A stretch of DNA of 64,000 nt from a virus, in the IMG/VR virus record IMGVR_UViG_3300033064_008235, positions 1 to 64,000 of that record, one strand, 5' to 3'. Position 1 is the stretch's first letter. Each line of letters opens with the position of its first letter. A model generated the notes under the pieces. That model was not told the DNA's origin, did not search any database, and saw only the letters and a list, made by a program, of their open reading frames with translations. Shown piece after piece: positions 26,465 to 35,425 of this stretch. The translations under genes were made by a program, and so were the position numbers.

Positions 26465-26721
26465 TTGAATACGTAATTTGTTAGCATCCAACCCACTGTG
26501 GCCACAAGGAATCCAATTATAGCAATTCCCCATCCAATCAGTTGATCATTGCGTTTGGCTGACATGGCATGCACCATTTCATGCACTGACTCTACCATGA
26601 CTTTTACCGAATCAATGCCGCTATCAACAGTCTCAATTTTGAGTTCCAGCATGCGATAACGCTCTGCACAAAGCTCAACATGTGCTTCTAGACTTTTCTT
26701 TTCAATATCTGTAGTGTCCAT
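26461..26721 (-). CDS. Small protein with C-terminal membrane anchor
   Basis: 86 residues: an amphipathic helical part (LEAHVELCAERYRMLELKIE, SVHEMVHAMSAKRN) and one membrane helix at about 61-82 (LIGWGIAIIGFLVATVGWML). The layout resembles small phage membrane proteins near tail genes and could anchor a lysis or assembly factor. A TAAATA box lies 4 bases before the ATG. Confidence 0.65.
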   Translation of the reverse strand: MDTTDIEKKSLEAHVELCAERYRMLELKIETVDSGIDSVKVMVESVHEMVHAMSAKRNDQLIGWGIAIIGFLVATVGWMLTNYVFK

Positions 26722-26724
26722 GAG

Positions 26725-27135
26725 TTATTTATGGTCCAACGTCTCAAACCAAATGTTCACATCTGGGCGTAACAATGTGGTCAATTGTTGTTCAACATAA
26801 TTAATGATAGGTACACCATCGCAGGCTTGTCGCAGTCTTCCCACAGGATCATTTGCAACTGAAAACACATCATCAAATTCTGTATCAAACTCAAATTGCC
26901 AGCGTTGATCCTTGGCTCGCACACGAGAAACTCGTACTGGTTGTGTGTAAAGACCAATCAACTGCATGATAGTTTCCCAGTTGCGTTGTTGGTTACGACT
27001 ACGAACCCATGTGGATATGTTGGTCACTCGCTGACCCAATTGATCTGTAAACGGCAGTAAATTTTCTCTTATGTGTCCAGTAACTCCAGTGGGTCTGCAA
27101 TCAAAGTCAGTGGTTATTTGTATACTCAATGTCAT
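26725..27135 (-). CDS. Conserved T4-like phage protein
   Basis: 136 residues: MTLSIQITTDFDCRPTGVTG at the start, then ISTWVRSRNQQRNWETIMQL and VWFETLDHK-like end. Found in T4-like cyanophages among virion genes, from memory; no function assigned. The start is preceded by TAAATAC and four bases with no ribosome site, as expected for a leaderless late gene. Confidence 0.65.
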   Translation of the reverse strand: MTLSIQITTDFDCRPTGVTGHIRENLLPFTDQLGQRVTNISTWVRSRNQQRNWETIMQLIGLYTQPVRVSRVRAKDQRWQFEFDTEFDDVFSVANDPVGRLRQACDGVPIINYVEQQLTTLLRPDVNIWFETLDHK

Positions 27136-27150
27136 ATGGTATTTACGGCC

Positions 27151-27182
27151 AAAAAAAAGCCTTGAAATTAATCCAAGGCTTT
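27151..27182 (-). terminator. Terminator after the 143-aa virion protein
   Basis: A 9-bp stem AAAGCCTTG/CAAGGCTTT with a 9-base loop and a U-run on the minus strand. The next gene's late promoter box overlaps its downstream edge. Confidence 0.85.
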
Positions 27183-27203
27183 TGTGGTTTACTCTGCGTA
27201 AGA

Positions 27204-27635
27204 TTACACAGGAGCAAAGCCAGCTGCGCTGGTGGTAAACACAGCATTACCTGCACATGAATTCAATTGAATGTTTTGTCCACCGGAAGCTACAGTAGCA
27301 CTGGTATTAGCAGTGGCCAACAATGTTGTACTGGTGAAAGCACCTGTTGGATACACAGCCAAGTTAAGAATTGTGGGTGCTGCTGGGCTGACCTGATACA
27401 TGGCCACTGTGCCTTTGGTCTGGACGGCTTGCATCACATTGTTGATGTAACCATTGACGTTAGCGGAACTGACCAATGAAGCGTTAGCCACAAAGCTGAA
27501 GAAATCCAGCTTGGGGCCTTGAAAGTTCACTGAGCCAGTTGCAGCAATGTTAGCTGTGCCTGCGATGTTACCATTGGCTGTGTCCATGTTGAACACTGGT
27601 TGTGTGGTACCGTTTGTTTTTGTAAATTGTGCCAT
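27204..27635 (-). CDS. Probable virion decoration/structural protein
   Basis: 143 residues, Ala/Thr/Ser/Asn-rich and beta-predicted (GNIAGTANIAATGSVNFQG, TSATVASGGQNIQLNS). It stands alone between a late promoter and a strong terminator and has an excellent ribosome site (TTAGGAG), signs of very high expression. This suits a small abundant virion protein such as a capsid decoration or tail protein; identity unknown. Confidence 0.65.
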   Translation of the reverse strand: MAQFTKTNGTTQPVFNMDTANGNIAGTANIAATGSVNFQGPKLDFFSFVANASLVSSANVNGYINNVMQAVQTKGTVAMYQVSPAAPTILNLAVYPTGAFTSTTLLATANTSATVASGGQNIQLNSCAGNAVFTTSAAGFAPV

Positions 27636-27674
27636 TTTAAAATCTCCTAAGTTAGTGGGTTTTTGCCCTACACT

Positions 27675-27682
27675 TATTTATG
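27675..27682 (-). promoter_or_regulatory. Late promoter of the 143-aa virion protein
   Basis: CATAAATA on the minus strand, 40 bases upstream of the ATG, with TTAGGAG as ribosome site in the leader. Confidence 0.6.
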
Positions 27683-27696
27683 AATTTGGTAAAAAA

Positions 27697-29673
27697 TTAG
27701 GCCCTTGGCGGATTGTTTCTTGCTTTGTTTCTGGCAGTGAAATCAAATCTGTTCACTGCCTTGCCATAGCCTGCAGGGGTGGCAAACACCCATCCTTCAT
27801 TGCCGGGCACCTGTGTATCTAATTGTGATAGCAAATCTAATTTTAAATCGTGCAACAATTCAAACAACAAAAACGCAGCAGCCAGTGCCTGTTCATTTGA
27901 AGTGGGGCTACGCAGATACTGTGCAATGTTGTTTACCTTTTGCGGAGTTTGTGTTTGTTGTAACCAAGACAAAAATCCCGGAACTAGATCATTAAAATCT
28001 CCAGTGTATGCAGCATGATTGGGATCCACACGCTTGTTGATATAATCAATTGCTAGTTTGGCCAGGTCGGTTATTTTCATAGCTCGCAATTCTGTAGGAT
28101 TAAACAATATATCTAATGCTGCACGATTTTGGCGCAATAATTTTTTAATCTCTTTTGTTATGGTGTCATTCTTGGGCACAGCTTTGGCATAGATTGGCTC
28201 AATCAACAACAAACCAGATACCGGGTTGAATTTGACTCTGCTGAGTGGCTGCTTGGCTGCTCCGGCATCTTCATACATGGTGTGTACTGCCACCCCTACA
28301 TCACTGTTGGCAATTTGTTGCCCAAGTTTGCTGTTGGCAGGAATACGATACTGTACAGTGTTGGGTTGGAATACTAGATTACCAGCTTCTACAGGTGGGG
28401 TCTGTATGTATAATAAATCACCCTTTACATACCCACGGAAGTTGGTAGGAGTGGCTGCTTCAAGATATGGCCAAATGGTTTGATACACCGGCAGTAATGT
28501 TTTAATTCGGGTAGCTGCATTTCCTTTGGCTGCTGCATTAGCATCTCTGCGAGCCATATCGTCAGCAATAGCATCCTGACTAGTGAACAGCCCATCGTAA
28601 CCAGCTGCTGTGAATCCTGCGTCATCTGTGAGCACAAACTCACCAGTATCGGGCTTGCGACCAAACACCACTGCTGGTTTGCCATCCCATTTTACTGATC
28701 CAGTTTTAGGATTGGTGTAGAATGAATCTGCAATGGCCAATGCTTGATCAACACCAGCGGTTCCGCTACGGAAAATATAATCTTCTAGATGTTCAATGCC
28801 CTTGGCTTTACCGCCTATAGCAGCAGGTTCTTGTTCATACAGCTCATATGTTTTTTTAGTCTCAATCAATGGCAGCATGCCTTGATTTACAATTCTATCA
28901 CGTAGCCTTGCCAAGAAGTTGACATCATTTTCTTTTACTGTGGTCACGGGCTCTTGTAATCCTTCACGTGAGAGATATTCACGAAAGTCGGCTAGCTTGG
29001 TATTTCGTGCAGGATCTTGTGCCAATGCAGCATAGATGGATTCTACATTCTTTAGATTGTCACGGTCGGCACCTTGCCCTAGCAGCACACTGGCCACATA
29101 GTCAGGGTTCATACCGCCATCAATCAGCTGATTTGTCACTCTAGAGAACATGCCATTGGCGCCCACTTTGAGGCCCAGTTGTTTGGCCACGCTGCTCATC
29201 AACACATTGCGATTCATGCCCTTGTATGCAGAATCTGTACCACCAGCATAAAAGAACTGTCCCCAATCTAGGTCTGGAAAGAACATAAAATCTGTTTGCA
29301 CAAAGCCCTTGTTGGAATCTCCTGCAATAGGTGTTCGCAAGTGTACTTCGCCGCCCTTTTTGACCCATTCTTTAGGATCAAGTTGTTGACTCTGCACAAA
29401 CTGTGTGAGAATAGCAGCCAATTGTTCTTTGCTGATTTCATTGAGATCCACAGCTAGATCTAAATCGCCCGATGTAGGCTTTTTGCCTGTGCTGCCTAGC
29501 CAACGCAAGGGTATGCCGTCTGACCCTTTTTCTGTGGTAAAGTCAATGCCAGTGACTTGTTCAATCCAGTCAATTGTGGCCGGCACATCTTCAAGATTGA
29601 TGCGTTGTGTCAACGATTCGCCCGACTTGGTTTTGAATACGTTGCCACCTTCAAGTAGCTGTTTAATTTGCAT
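27697..29673 (-). CDS. Nucleotidyltransferase-fold plus ligase-like fusion protein
   Basis: 658 residues. The N-terminal domain has the polymerase-beta-like NTase signature: G60-S61, D70-x-D72 in SGDLDLAVDL, and a third acid D128 in VQTDFMFF. Further on, K328-W-D-G-K-P-A-V resembles ligase/mRNA-capping motif I (KxDG), with TGEFVLTDDAGF and a later EGWVFAT like motif IV. If both domains are active, the protein joins two nucleotide-transfer chemistries. Members occur in T4-like cyanophages among virion genes; from memory they fall in a DUF family without biochemistry. It overlaps the 81-aa gene by 11 bases. Confidence 0.7.
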   Translation of the reverse strand: MQIKQLLEGGNVFKTKSGESLTQRINLEDVPATIDWIEQVTGIDFTTEKGSDGIPLRWLGSTGKKPTSGDLDLAVDLNEISKEQLAAILTQFVQSQQLDPKEWVKKGGEVHLRTPIAGDSNKGFVQTDFMFFPDLDWGQFFYAGGTDSAYKGMNRNVLMSSVAKQLGLKVGANGMFSRVTNQLIDGGMNPDYVASVLLGQGADRDNLKNVESIYAALAQDPARNTKLADFREYLSREGLQEPVTTVKENDVNFLARLRDRIVNQGMLPLIETKKTYELYEQEPAAIGGKAKGIEHLEDYIFRSGTAGVDQALAIADSFYTNPKTGSVKWDGKPAVVFGRKPDTGEFVLTDDAGFTAAGYDGLFTSQDAIADDMARRDANAAAKGNAATRIKTLLPVYQTIWPYLEAATPTNFRGYVKGDLLYIQTPPVEAGNLVFQPNTVQYRIPANSKLGQQIANSDVGVAVHTMYEDAGAAKQPLSRVKFNPVSGLLLIEPIYAKAVPKNDTITKEIKKLLRQNRAALDILFNPTELRAMKITDLAKLAIDYINKRVDPNHAAYTGDFNDLVPGFLSWLQQTQTPQKVNNIAQYLRSPTSNEQALAAAFLLFELLHDLKLDLLSQLDTQVPGNEGWVFATPAGYGKAVNRFDFTARNKARNNPPRA

Positions 29674-29908
29674 TACTGCGCCTCACTGTTCTGGCAAACT
29701 TGCTTGTATCTCGAGTACGGATAGCATTAAGCAATTTGCGTGTTAAATTTTCTGCTTGTTCCTGGGTGTACGAAGCATCAATCTGTTCCAGTAGATTGAT
29801 TGCACCAGCAATCACATTTGCAGCACGGCTCTCTATCACTAGGTCGCGTTCACGCTCGATATACATAGAATCTAATTCTTCTAATAGACTGCGAGTTCGT
29901 TTTTGCAT
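29663..29908 (-). CDS. Small helical protein
   Basis: 81 residues, all helical and highly charged (MQKRTRSLLEELDSMYIERE, LTRKLLNAIRTRDTSKF). It precedes and overlaps the NTase-ligase gene by 11 bases, so it may be its partner. Function unknown. Confidence 0.65.
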   Translation of the reverse strand: MQKRTRSLLEELDSMYIERERDLVIESRAANVIAGAINLLEQIDASYTQEQAENLTRKLLNAIRTRDTSKFARTVRRSNAN

Positions 29909-29940
29909 ATGGATAAAGACCTTTGACTTATTTATTGGTT

Positions 29941-30489
29941 TTAAGTTGTTTTAATCTTGCCCAATAATTGTTTGAGCTTGGAACTTTGCACATCTGCTGA
30001 GATCTTTGAATCCAATGGCTCATTACCATCCTTGGGTTTTGATCGATCCCATCCGCCTGTGGAGCCAGTGGTTTCTGTCGAAGTAACCGATGCTTTTGCC
30101 TTGATGGAATCCATCAAGCTGGGTTTGCGGAATGAGTTTTCGCCATCATCACCTCCAGCATCTGTAATACGCATGGTATCAATGTTGTATTCAAGATCAA
30201 TCTTTTGCCCCACGCCTGTTGAACTACGCGACTTCATACATTGAATTTGATACTTGCCACGCTCTTTCATTTGTCTGCTGGTGAAAATACCAAACACATT
30301 GTCTGCTGTGTTGATCTTGCTGATACCACCTGAAATATGACTGTGATCAAACTCTACTTCTTCCACGGCAGAATTATGAGTCAGAATGTCATTGGCATAA
30401 AACAATCTATTACCAGACACATTTATGTCTATTGTTTCTTCTTCTCCGATATATTCGATTGATTCGATCTCGTCCCAAATATTATTCAT
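29941..30489 (-). CDS. gp41 helicase C-terminal fragment with split-intein C half
   Basis: 182 residues from the ATG at 30489, which overlaps the homing endonuclease stop by 8 bases. Residues 1-39 are the intein C-half: WDEIESIEYIGEEETIDINV and SGNRLFYANDILTHN. The C-extein begins SAVEEVEFDHSHISGGISK, typical for gp41/DnaB helicase, then MKERGKYQIQCMKSRSS with the arginine-finger region. The intein half looks like the published gp41-8 split intein, from memory. With the N fragment it gives a helicase of about 478 residues (T4 gp41 475). Confidence 0.93.
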   Translation of the reverse strand: MNNIWDEIESIEYIGEEETIDINVSGNRLFYANDILTHNSAVEEVEFDHSHISGGISKINTADNVFGIFTSRQMKERGKYQIQCMKSRSSTGVGQKIDLEYNIDTMRITDAGGDDGENSFRKPSLMDSIKAKASVTSTETTGSTGGWDRSKPKDGNEPLDSKISADVQSSKLKQLLGKIKTT

Positions 30490-32198
30490 CAGCGTTCCGT
30501 AATATAAAATGTTTATGCCCGCAATCAAAAATTTTGATTGCCCCAATCTCGCGCATCAGTACCTCTTCGGTCTTGTTACTATCGAATCCCATGGCAACTA
30601 ATTTTTTCTTAGTCCAGGACAACCGATGGTACATCCTACCATTCACGTAGTACCAATATCCCGGGGAAGTAACATGAGTTTCAGTAAACTTATTGTTATT
30701 GTACACTGCCCCAGTACCGTAACGCAAGTCTGCATACGTCACAATGTCATGATTTTTGTACTTCTTACTGATTTCTTTGACAAATTTGCCCAATGCTCCG
30801 GGAACACTGGCTGGGCCAAACGATAAACGAACAATTTCGACCACGTGGGCACTGTTAGAAAATCTATTTTTCTTCATGCAAGAGAGTACAGCACATAACT
30901 GATCGTGATGAAATAGTCCGAAATGCGCGGACGCTTTGCTGTATCCGTGAATGTGAGTTTGTTCCAGGAAGTGTTTTGCAACCGATGACTCAATTTCTCT
31001 AACAGTGCATTTCCTGGCAAAAATAGTTTGGGTCGTTAGTTTTAACCTGTGTTTGATCATTGCGCACACTAATTCTTTGTGGTTTGTCCACTCATCGTCA
31101 GTTATCATCAATAACGTAATTCCTGCACTGTTGCACATTTTGAATTTTTCATAATGATAGTTGCTTGATAATCGGTCATTACTGTGCCAGTAAATTCCAT
31201 TGATTTCTATTGCAAATTTCTCAATGGGAAAATAAATATCAATTTCTTTAGGCGGAATAATTTTCCTGCTATTCTCAATTATTTCCCCGCTATAGAATTT
31301 TCTTACTTCAGCAATCACATCTTTTTCAATTGAGCTTTGTCCACCAGGGGCGGTTGGTGGAAAACACACGGTGCATTTTGGTAGCCTGCCGAACAAACTA
31401 GAGCTAAATGAATTGTGACACCCGGTACATTCCCACTCTAATTCTTTATCTCTAACATGTGTGTAGTCATCAAAATCAAATTTTGGAATTGCAAACTCAG
31501 AAACCTTAGAGATGATGTAGGTGTAAAATGTCAGCTGCTTTTGCCTTGATCGCTGGGACATTTTTTCAATGATTTGTCCCGGGTTTGCTACTCCGTATTT
31601 TGCAATACATGTTGATTGAAATTTTTGTTTAAATTCATTGGTTGAGGAGTAATGTTTGACGCCGTATTTGATAATATTAGCAGTCTCTTTTTTAGCTGTG
31701 ACCTGGGCACTATTTGCAGTGCAACGGGTGCTGCAAAATTTTGCATACGCCCTGCCAAAATCCAGGTACTTGGTGGGTTTTTGGCAGTGATTGCACTGGC
31801 CGCCGAGGGCATTGTGACTCCATTTCCACGCCTTTTCAGAAAACGATTTACCATCGATCTTGGATATTAATTCAAATAGCTCAGGCTTCCTGGCCCGTAG
31901 TATGATCGATGCCACTCGTGGAAGATTCTTCCACAGCTCTAATATATAATCTTTCTCCAGCTGATAATCCATTTGCTATTGTCCTTAATCCAGTTTGAGT
32001 GGGAAATTTATGTTGTGCGCTGCAATCGATAAATTTACCAGATTTGAGTTTGATTCGATAAACTGGTTGCGTGGTGGTTGGCAATATTTCATACACAGTA
32101 ACTTGTCCGTTGTTTGAATCTAATTTATCACCAGTTTTGACGTATCGAATTTCAATTTCTTTCCCGTTGGCTATTACTTTAGTGTCAAGTGCAAGGCA
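30373..32198 (-). other. gp41-8-like split intein (usual split site, HEG between)
   Basis: N-half 32198-31884 (105 residues, starts CLALDTKV, contains CSAQHKFPTQTG). C-half 30489-30373 (39 residues, ends LTHN). It joins SQLNR to SAVEE, the site known for gp41-8. Confidence 0.92.
30482..31972 (-). CDS. Hef-like homing endonuclease inside gp41
   Basis: 496 residues, related in layout to the nrdA endonuclease. N-terminal zinc element FCSTRC, a second Cys pair WECTGCHNSF/CTVC, Vsr-like core EIDIYFPIEKFAIEINGIYWHS, TLLMITDDEW, then TYADLRYGTGAVYNNNKF, PGYWYYVNG and a final IFDCGHKHF. It overlaps the gp41 N fragment by 92 bases, wholly within the intein N-half and its tail, so the start of the endonuclease is hidden in intein coding sequence. 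It should spread the fractured locus by cutting unbroken gp41 genes. Confidence 0.87.
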   Translation of the reverse strand: MDYQLEKDYILELWKNLPRVASIILRARKPELFELISKIDGKSFSEKAWKWSHNALGGQCNHCQKPTKYLDFGRAYAKFCSTRCTANSAQVTAKKETANIIKYGVKHYSSTNEFKQKFQSTCIAKYGVANPGQIIEKMSQRSRQKQLTFYTYIISKVSEFAIPKFDFDDYTHVRDKELEWECTGCHNSFSSSLFGRLPKCTVCFPPTAPGGQSSIEKDVIAEVRKFYSGEIIENSRKIIPPKEIDIYFPIEKFAIEINGIYWHSNDRLSSNYHYEKFKMCNSAGITLLMITDDEWTNHKELVCAMIKHRLKLTTQTIFARKCTVREIESSVAKHFLEQTHIHGYSKASAHFGLFHHDQLCAVLSCMKKNRFSNSAHVVEIVRLSFGPASVPGALGKFVKEISKKYKNHDIVTYADLRYGTGAVYNNNKFTETHVTSPGYWYYVNGRMYHRLSWTKKKLVAMGFDSNKTEEVLMREIGAIKIFDCGHKHFILRNADE

Positions 32199-33203
32199 CC
32201 TATTCAACTGACTTGCAGTTACCATCAAGATGCCCAGCTCTTTGGCCAGGTTGCGCAGCTCCTCGCTAACATATTTATCTTTCACAAACAAGTCATTAGG
32301 ACTTACCTTTGCACTCACTGGCATCAACAAGTCCAAATAGTCAATCATCACAAAGTCCACACGCTTGCCTGTTTGTATTTGATATTCTTTCAAATAAGCT
32401 CTAATGTCATTGATGTTGCTTTGTGCAGGCAATCCTTTCACTTGATAGTTACCAGATTTCTTACCTACCAGTTTGACTTTGAGCTCAGTGGTACCAATAT
32501 CCTTGCGAATATCCTTGGTACTCATATTAGTAAGCATAGCATCGGTTCTCAGACTTGTGAGTTCTTCGCTCAACTCCAGTGTGATGTATACTCCGCTCAG
32601 TCCGGCTTGAACCCAATTCAATGCTATGTTCATCATCACAAGACTCTTGCCCGAGCCCGAGCCGCCTGCAAAGATGTTTAGTTCACCTCGACTGAATCCA
32701 CCATACAACAGTCGATCCATCTGCGACCATCCTGTGCTAACTTGTCCGCCAGAGTTGAAATATTTCTCAATTCTGCCTTTGGGATCAGCAAAGTAATCAG
32801 TGCCCATGTCCTTGGTCAAACTGATCTGTACAGCATCTTTGATCAGTTTCTCTACTGGATCATAATCGCCCTTTTCCAACAAGTCTGCTGCTTTGAGAAT
32901 TGCACGTTCCAGCTCTTGACGTCGAGTGAATGCTTCAAATTCTGCCATGAACCATTCAAAATGGCCTTCATTGAGTTCAGGCACTGGCTGTAGTTTCACT
33001 CCTGTTGTGGCTGATATCTGTGCCCTGTCAGGTAATGTTTTGTATTTGTCTCCGTGTTCTTTGAGAAACTCAGCAACTGGTCTCAAACTTCGATCAAAGT
33101 TCTCTGCATTAAAAATGTTCTGCACACGCACATAGCCTTGTGCGTCCTCTAGCATCATTTCCAAAAATAACTTTTGTACTTCAATAGAATAATCTTTAAG
33201 CAT
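31881..33203 (-). CDS. gp41 (DnaB-type) helicase N-terminal fragment with split-intein N half
   Basis: 440 residues from ATG 33203. Helical N-domain, then RecA-like core with Walker A GGSGSGKS at 180-187, Walker B-type VDFMVMIDYLDLLMP-like segment and SQLNR at the end of the extein (residue 335). The last 105 residues are the intein N-half. gp41 is the hexameric replicative helicase that unwinds ahead of the polymerase with primase gp61, whose gene ends 5 bases upstream. Function needs the fragment at 29941-30489. Confidence 0.94.
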   Translation of the reverse strand: MLKDYSIEVQKLFLEMMLEDAQGYVRVQNIFNAENFDRSLRPVAEFLKEHGDKYKTLPDRAQISATTGVKLQPVPELNEGHFEWFMAEFEAFTRRQELERAILKAADLLEKGDYDPVEKLIKDAVQISLTKDMGTDYFADPKGRIEKYFNSGGQVSTGWSQMDRLLYGGFSRGELNIFAGGSGSGKSLVMMNIALNWVQAGLSGVYITLELSEELTSLRTDAMLTNMSTKDIRKDIGTTELKVKLVGKKSGNYQVKGLPAQSNINDIRAYLKEYQIQTGKRVDFVMIDYLDLLMPVSAKVSPNDLFVKDKYVSEELRNLAKELGILMVTASQLNRCLALDTKVIANGKEIEIRYVKTGDKLDSNNGQVTVYEILPTTTQPVYRIKLKSGKFIDCSAQHKFPTQTGLRTIANGLSAGERLYIRAVEESSTSGIDHTTGQEA

Positions 33204-33208
33204 GATTA

Positions 33209-34195
33209 TCAAGAATTCCGTATTCTTTTAACAAGATTTTTTTTCCTCATTTCAATTTTGATCCGACTGGTTTCACGATTTTCAAATATAGTTAGCAGTG
33301 TTGCCAACCTACCATAACGAACCACGCTGTCATTTACATCCTTGATATCCGCAGGCCAAGGTGGCATACTCACTGCCCATCCTAATTCTACAGCACGATC
33401 CACAAGTTCCATACCTGCCAAATCCTGATCGGGTACCACAGTAATCTCTCGACCAAGACTGCGAATTAGTCTAGCTTGTTCATCTGATATAGTGTTATGC
33501 ATCACTGCCAGACCGCCAATGCTGAGTGCATCAAATATGCCCTCTACCACAATTGTGTTGGTCCAATCCGCATGTTGCAAATCTGCGCCAAACACATATC
33601 CCTGTTGGCTGTCAGTGATGTATTTGGGTGTTTTATTGTCCAAAAATCTGCGAGTATATCCCACAATACGATTATCATGGGTAAATGGTATGATTACATT
33701 GGGTCGTGTGAGAAATGCACGTTCTCTATGTAATTCTATTATTAATGGATAATCATCTGGTACCTGTCTGTTTCTTACATAGGTTCTAAATGGTTCTTGA
33801 TTGACCAACAATTCTCCAAACTCTGGTAGCTCGCGTTCTTCAAAACTGATACCTGCCAATGTAGAATACAGGCGCTGCCGGTCATCAACAATACCGTATA
33901 TGCCTCGATGTCTTAGACTTTCTAAGTTTAGCATATCAATTTCAGTAACAGGCACACCCAACCAACTCAGCAGCCTACGGGCCTTGTAACTTAGTGTTCG
34001 GCCAAGGATAAAGCTAGCGGTATAATTGCAGTTGAAGCAATGATAACCCCAACCTTTTTCTGTTGGCTTAAGACCGCCACGATTACGATGATCTTTTGTA
34101 CTGCCATTATGTTGACAACATACTGCATTGAAACTAGTCCAGCCCGACGGCGTGGTCTTTCTTTTGGCTGGCAAATACTCAAGGACGTCTAGCAT
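33209..34195 (-). CDS. DnaG-type primase (T4 gp61)
   Basis: 328 residues (T4 gp61 342). N-terminal zinc-binding region C26/C27-x-H29 and H52-C53-x2-C56. Toprim motifs: VVEGIFDAL with E218 and D222, and VVPDQDLAGM with D256/D258. It makes RNA primers on the lagging strand with gp41. A good sigma70 promoter ends only 7 bases before the ATG, so the message may be leaderless. Directly followed by gp41 N, so primosome subunits are co-transcribed. Confidence 0.94.
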   Translation of the reverse strand: MLDVLEYLPAKRKTTPSGWTSFNAVCCQHNGSTKDHRNRGGLKPTEKGWGYHCFNCNYTASFILGRTLSYKARRLLSWLGVPVTEIDMLNLESLRHRGIYGIVDDRQRLYSTLAGISFEERELPEFGELLVNQEPFRTYVRNRQVPDDYPLIIELHRERAFLTRPNVIIPFTHDNRIVGYTRRFLDNKTPKYITDSQQGYVFGADLQHADWTNTIVVEGIFDALSIGGLAVMHNTISDEQARLIRSLGREITVVPDQDLAGMELVDRAVELGWAVSMPPWPADIKDVNDSVVRYGRLATLLTIFENRETSRIKIEMRKKNLVKRIRNS

Positions 34196-34201
34196 CCTTA
34201 C

Positions 34202-34230
34202 ATTGTAGCAGAGTTCATGATAGAAATCAA
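34202..34230 (-). promoter_or_regulatory. Sigma70 promoter for primase-gp41
   Basis: TTGATT (34230-34225), 17-bp spacer, TACAAT (34207-34202). The expected start falls at or close to the primase ATG. Confidence 0.65.
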
Positions 34231-34276
34231 CTTTTCAGCAATCAGACAGTTGCCGAATATTGCAATTTGTTATATT

Positions 34277-35365
34277 TTATCTAACCAGTATGCTTGTGAT
34301 AGCTCCACGATTGAGACTGATTGCAGCAATCTGGTTGCTTTGTTGCGGATTGGCCACATATCCTTGGCCACCATTGACAACATTTATGGCGCTGACCGAG
34401 TTGCCTTCAATTTCTGCTTCGGCCACAGCACCTGCACCTAGACCAATGATATTCACACGCGGTGGTGCCAGATACCCGTAACCAGATTGAGTCACAGTGA
34501 TAGAGGTTATCACTCCATTGGCTCCGTACGCTGTGGCTGTGGCCAGTTGTACTTGTTCTGTGCCTGGCCATTGATCTGCCACAAGTCTTAACAAAGGATG
34601 ATATCCCAATACATTGATATAATCTGCACCAGTTTTGTTGTAATAGCTTTGCTGTTCAGTAACATCTGTCCAAACTGATTGATAAGTTTGAGCACCTTGT
34701 GCTTTGACATTGCCAGTAAAGTGATCCATCTCCATCTGAAACGTGGTCAAACTGCTGCCATTACTGACCACATGACTGCTGAATCGTTGCGGGTCATTGA
34801 AAACATTTCCAAATGCACCCGGTGGATTTAATGCCCAGTCTGGATAATTGGCATTGAACACAGGATCTATGTATGCGTCTGGACCGTAGATGGTAGGAAT
34901 AGTTACCAAATGGCTGGGCACAAAAGCAGGTTTTACACTGTCTACAATATCCACATCGCCACGAGCTTGTGCTTGTGCATCCACAAACACAGCTTCTACT
35001 AGATTGCCACTGGCACGTTCTATACTGTAGCTGCTTGGGTCAGGTGGAAATTCAGAAGTTTCTGCAGAAGTCAATGTTACTTTGGCTCGACCGTATTGTG
35101 CATTGATAATCACCATGTCTTTTTCAATCAACTGAGCAGTACCTGCTAGATTGATCAATTTGAATCGCAATTCACTGCCTGTGATGTTCACAGGCTTTTG
35201 GTCTTGATTAATAAACTCAAACAAGATCACGTTGTCAACACCTTTGTTGATGGTTAATTTTTTAGCGTACACAGGATCCCACCTCCGGTCAAAATAGGCA
35301 CCGCTAGAATCCAAGACCAACACTCGTTGGATTTGTTGATAGATATAGATCTGAGTTGAATACAT
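34277..35365 (-). CDS. Tail/virion structural protein
   Basis: 362 residues from the ATG with GGAG 8 bases upstream (a TTG 12 bases higher is less likely). N-domain: QIYIYQQIQRVLVLDSSGAY, RRWDPVYAKKLTINKGVDNV, then beta-sandwich strands (LFEFINQDQKPVNITGSELR) reminiscent of baseplate upper proteins; C-terminal half contains repeated Ala/Gly-rich strands (GLGAGAVAEAEIEGNSVSAI). Common in T4-like cyanophage virions, from memory. It faces the + strand gene across divergent late promoters. Confidence 0.7.
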   Translation of the reverse strand: MYSTQIYIYQQIQRVLVLDSSGAYFDRRWDPVYAKKLTINKGVDNVILFEFINQDQKPVNITGSELRFKLINLAGTAQLIEKDMVIINAQYGRAKVTLTSAETSEFPPDPSSYSIERASGNLVEAVFVDAQAQARGDVDIVDSVKPAFVPSHLVTIPTIYGPDAYIDPVFNANYPDWALNPPGAFGNVFNDPQRFSSHVVSNGSSLTTFQMEMDHFTGNVKAQGAQTYQSVWTDVTEQQSYYNKTGADYINVLGYHPLLRLVADQWPGTEQVQLATATAYGANGVITSITVTQSGYGYLAPPRVNIIGLGAGAVAEAEIEGNSVSAINVVNGGQGYVANPQQSNQIAAISLNRGAITSILVR

Positions 35366-35380
35366 ATGGTGCTCCAATGA

Positions 35381-35388
35381 TATTTATC
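35381..35388 (-). promoter_or_regulatory. Late promoter, minus strand
   Basis: GATAAATA pointing at the 362-aa tail-type gene; its partner on the plus strand starts 13 bases away. Confidence 0.55.
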
Positions 35389-35401
35389 CTGAGTCTCCGG
35401 G

Positions 35402-35409
35402 TATAAATA
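35402..35409 (+). promoter_or_regulatory. Late promoter, plus strand
   Basis: Exact TATAAATA, 16 bases before the ATG of the plus-strand 125-aa gene. Confidence 0.65.
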
Positions 35410-35425
35410 TCCAAACTAGTACAAT

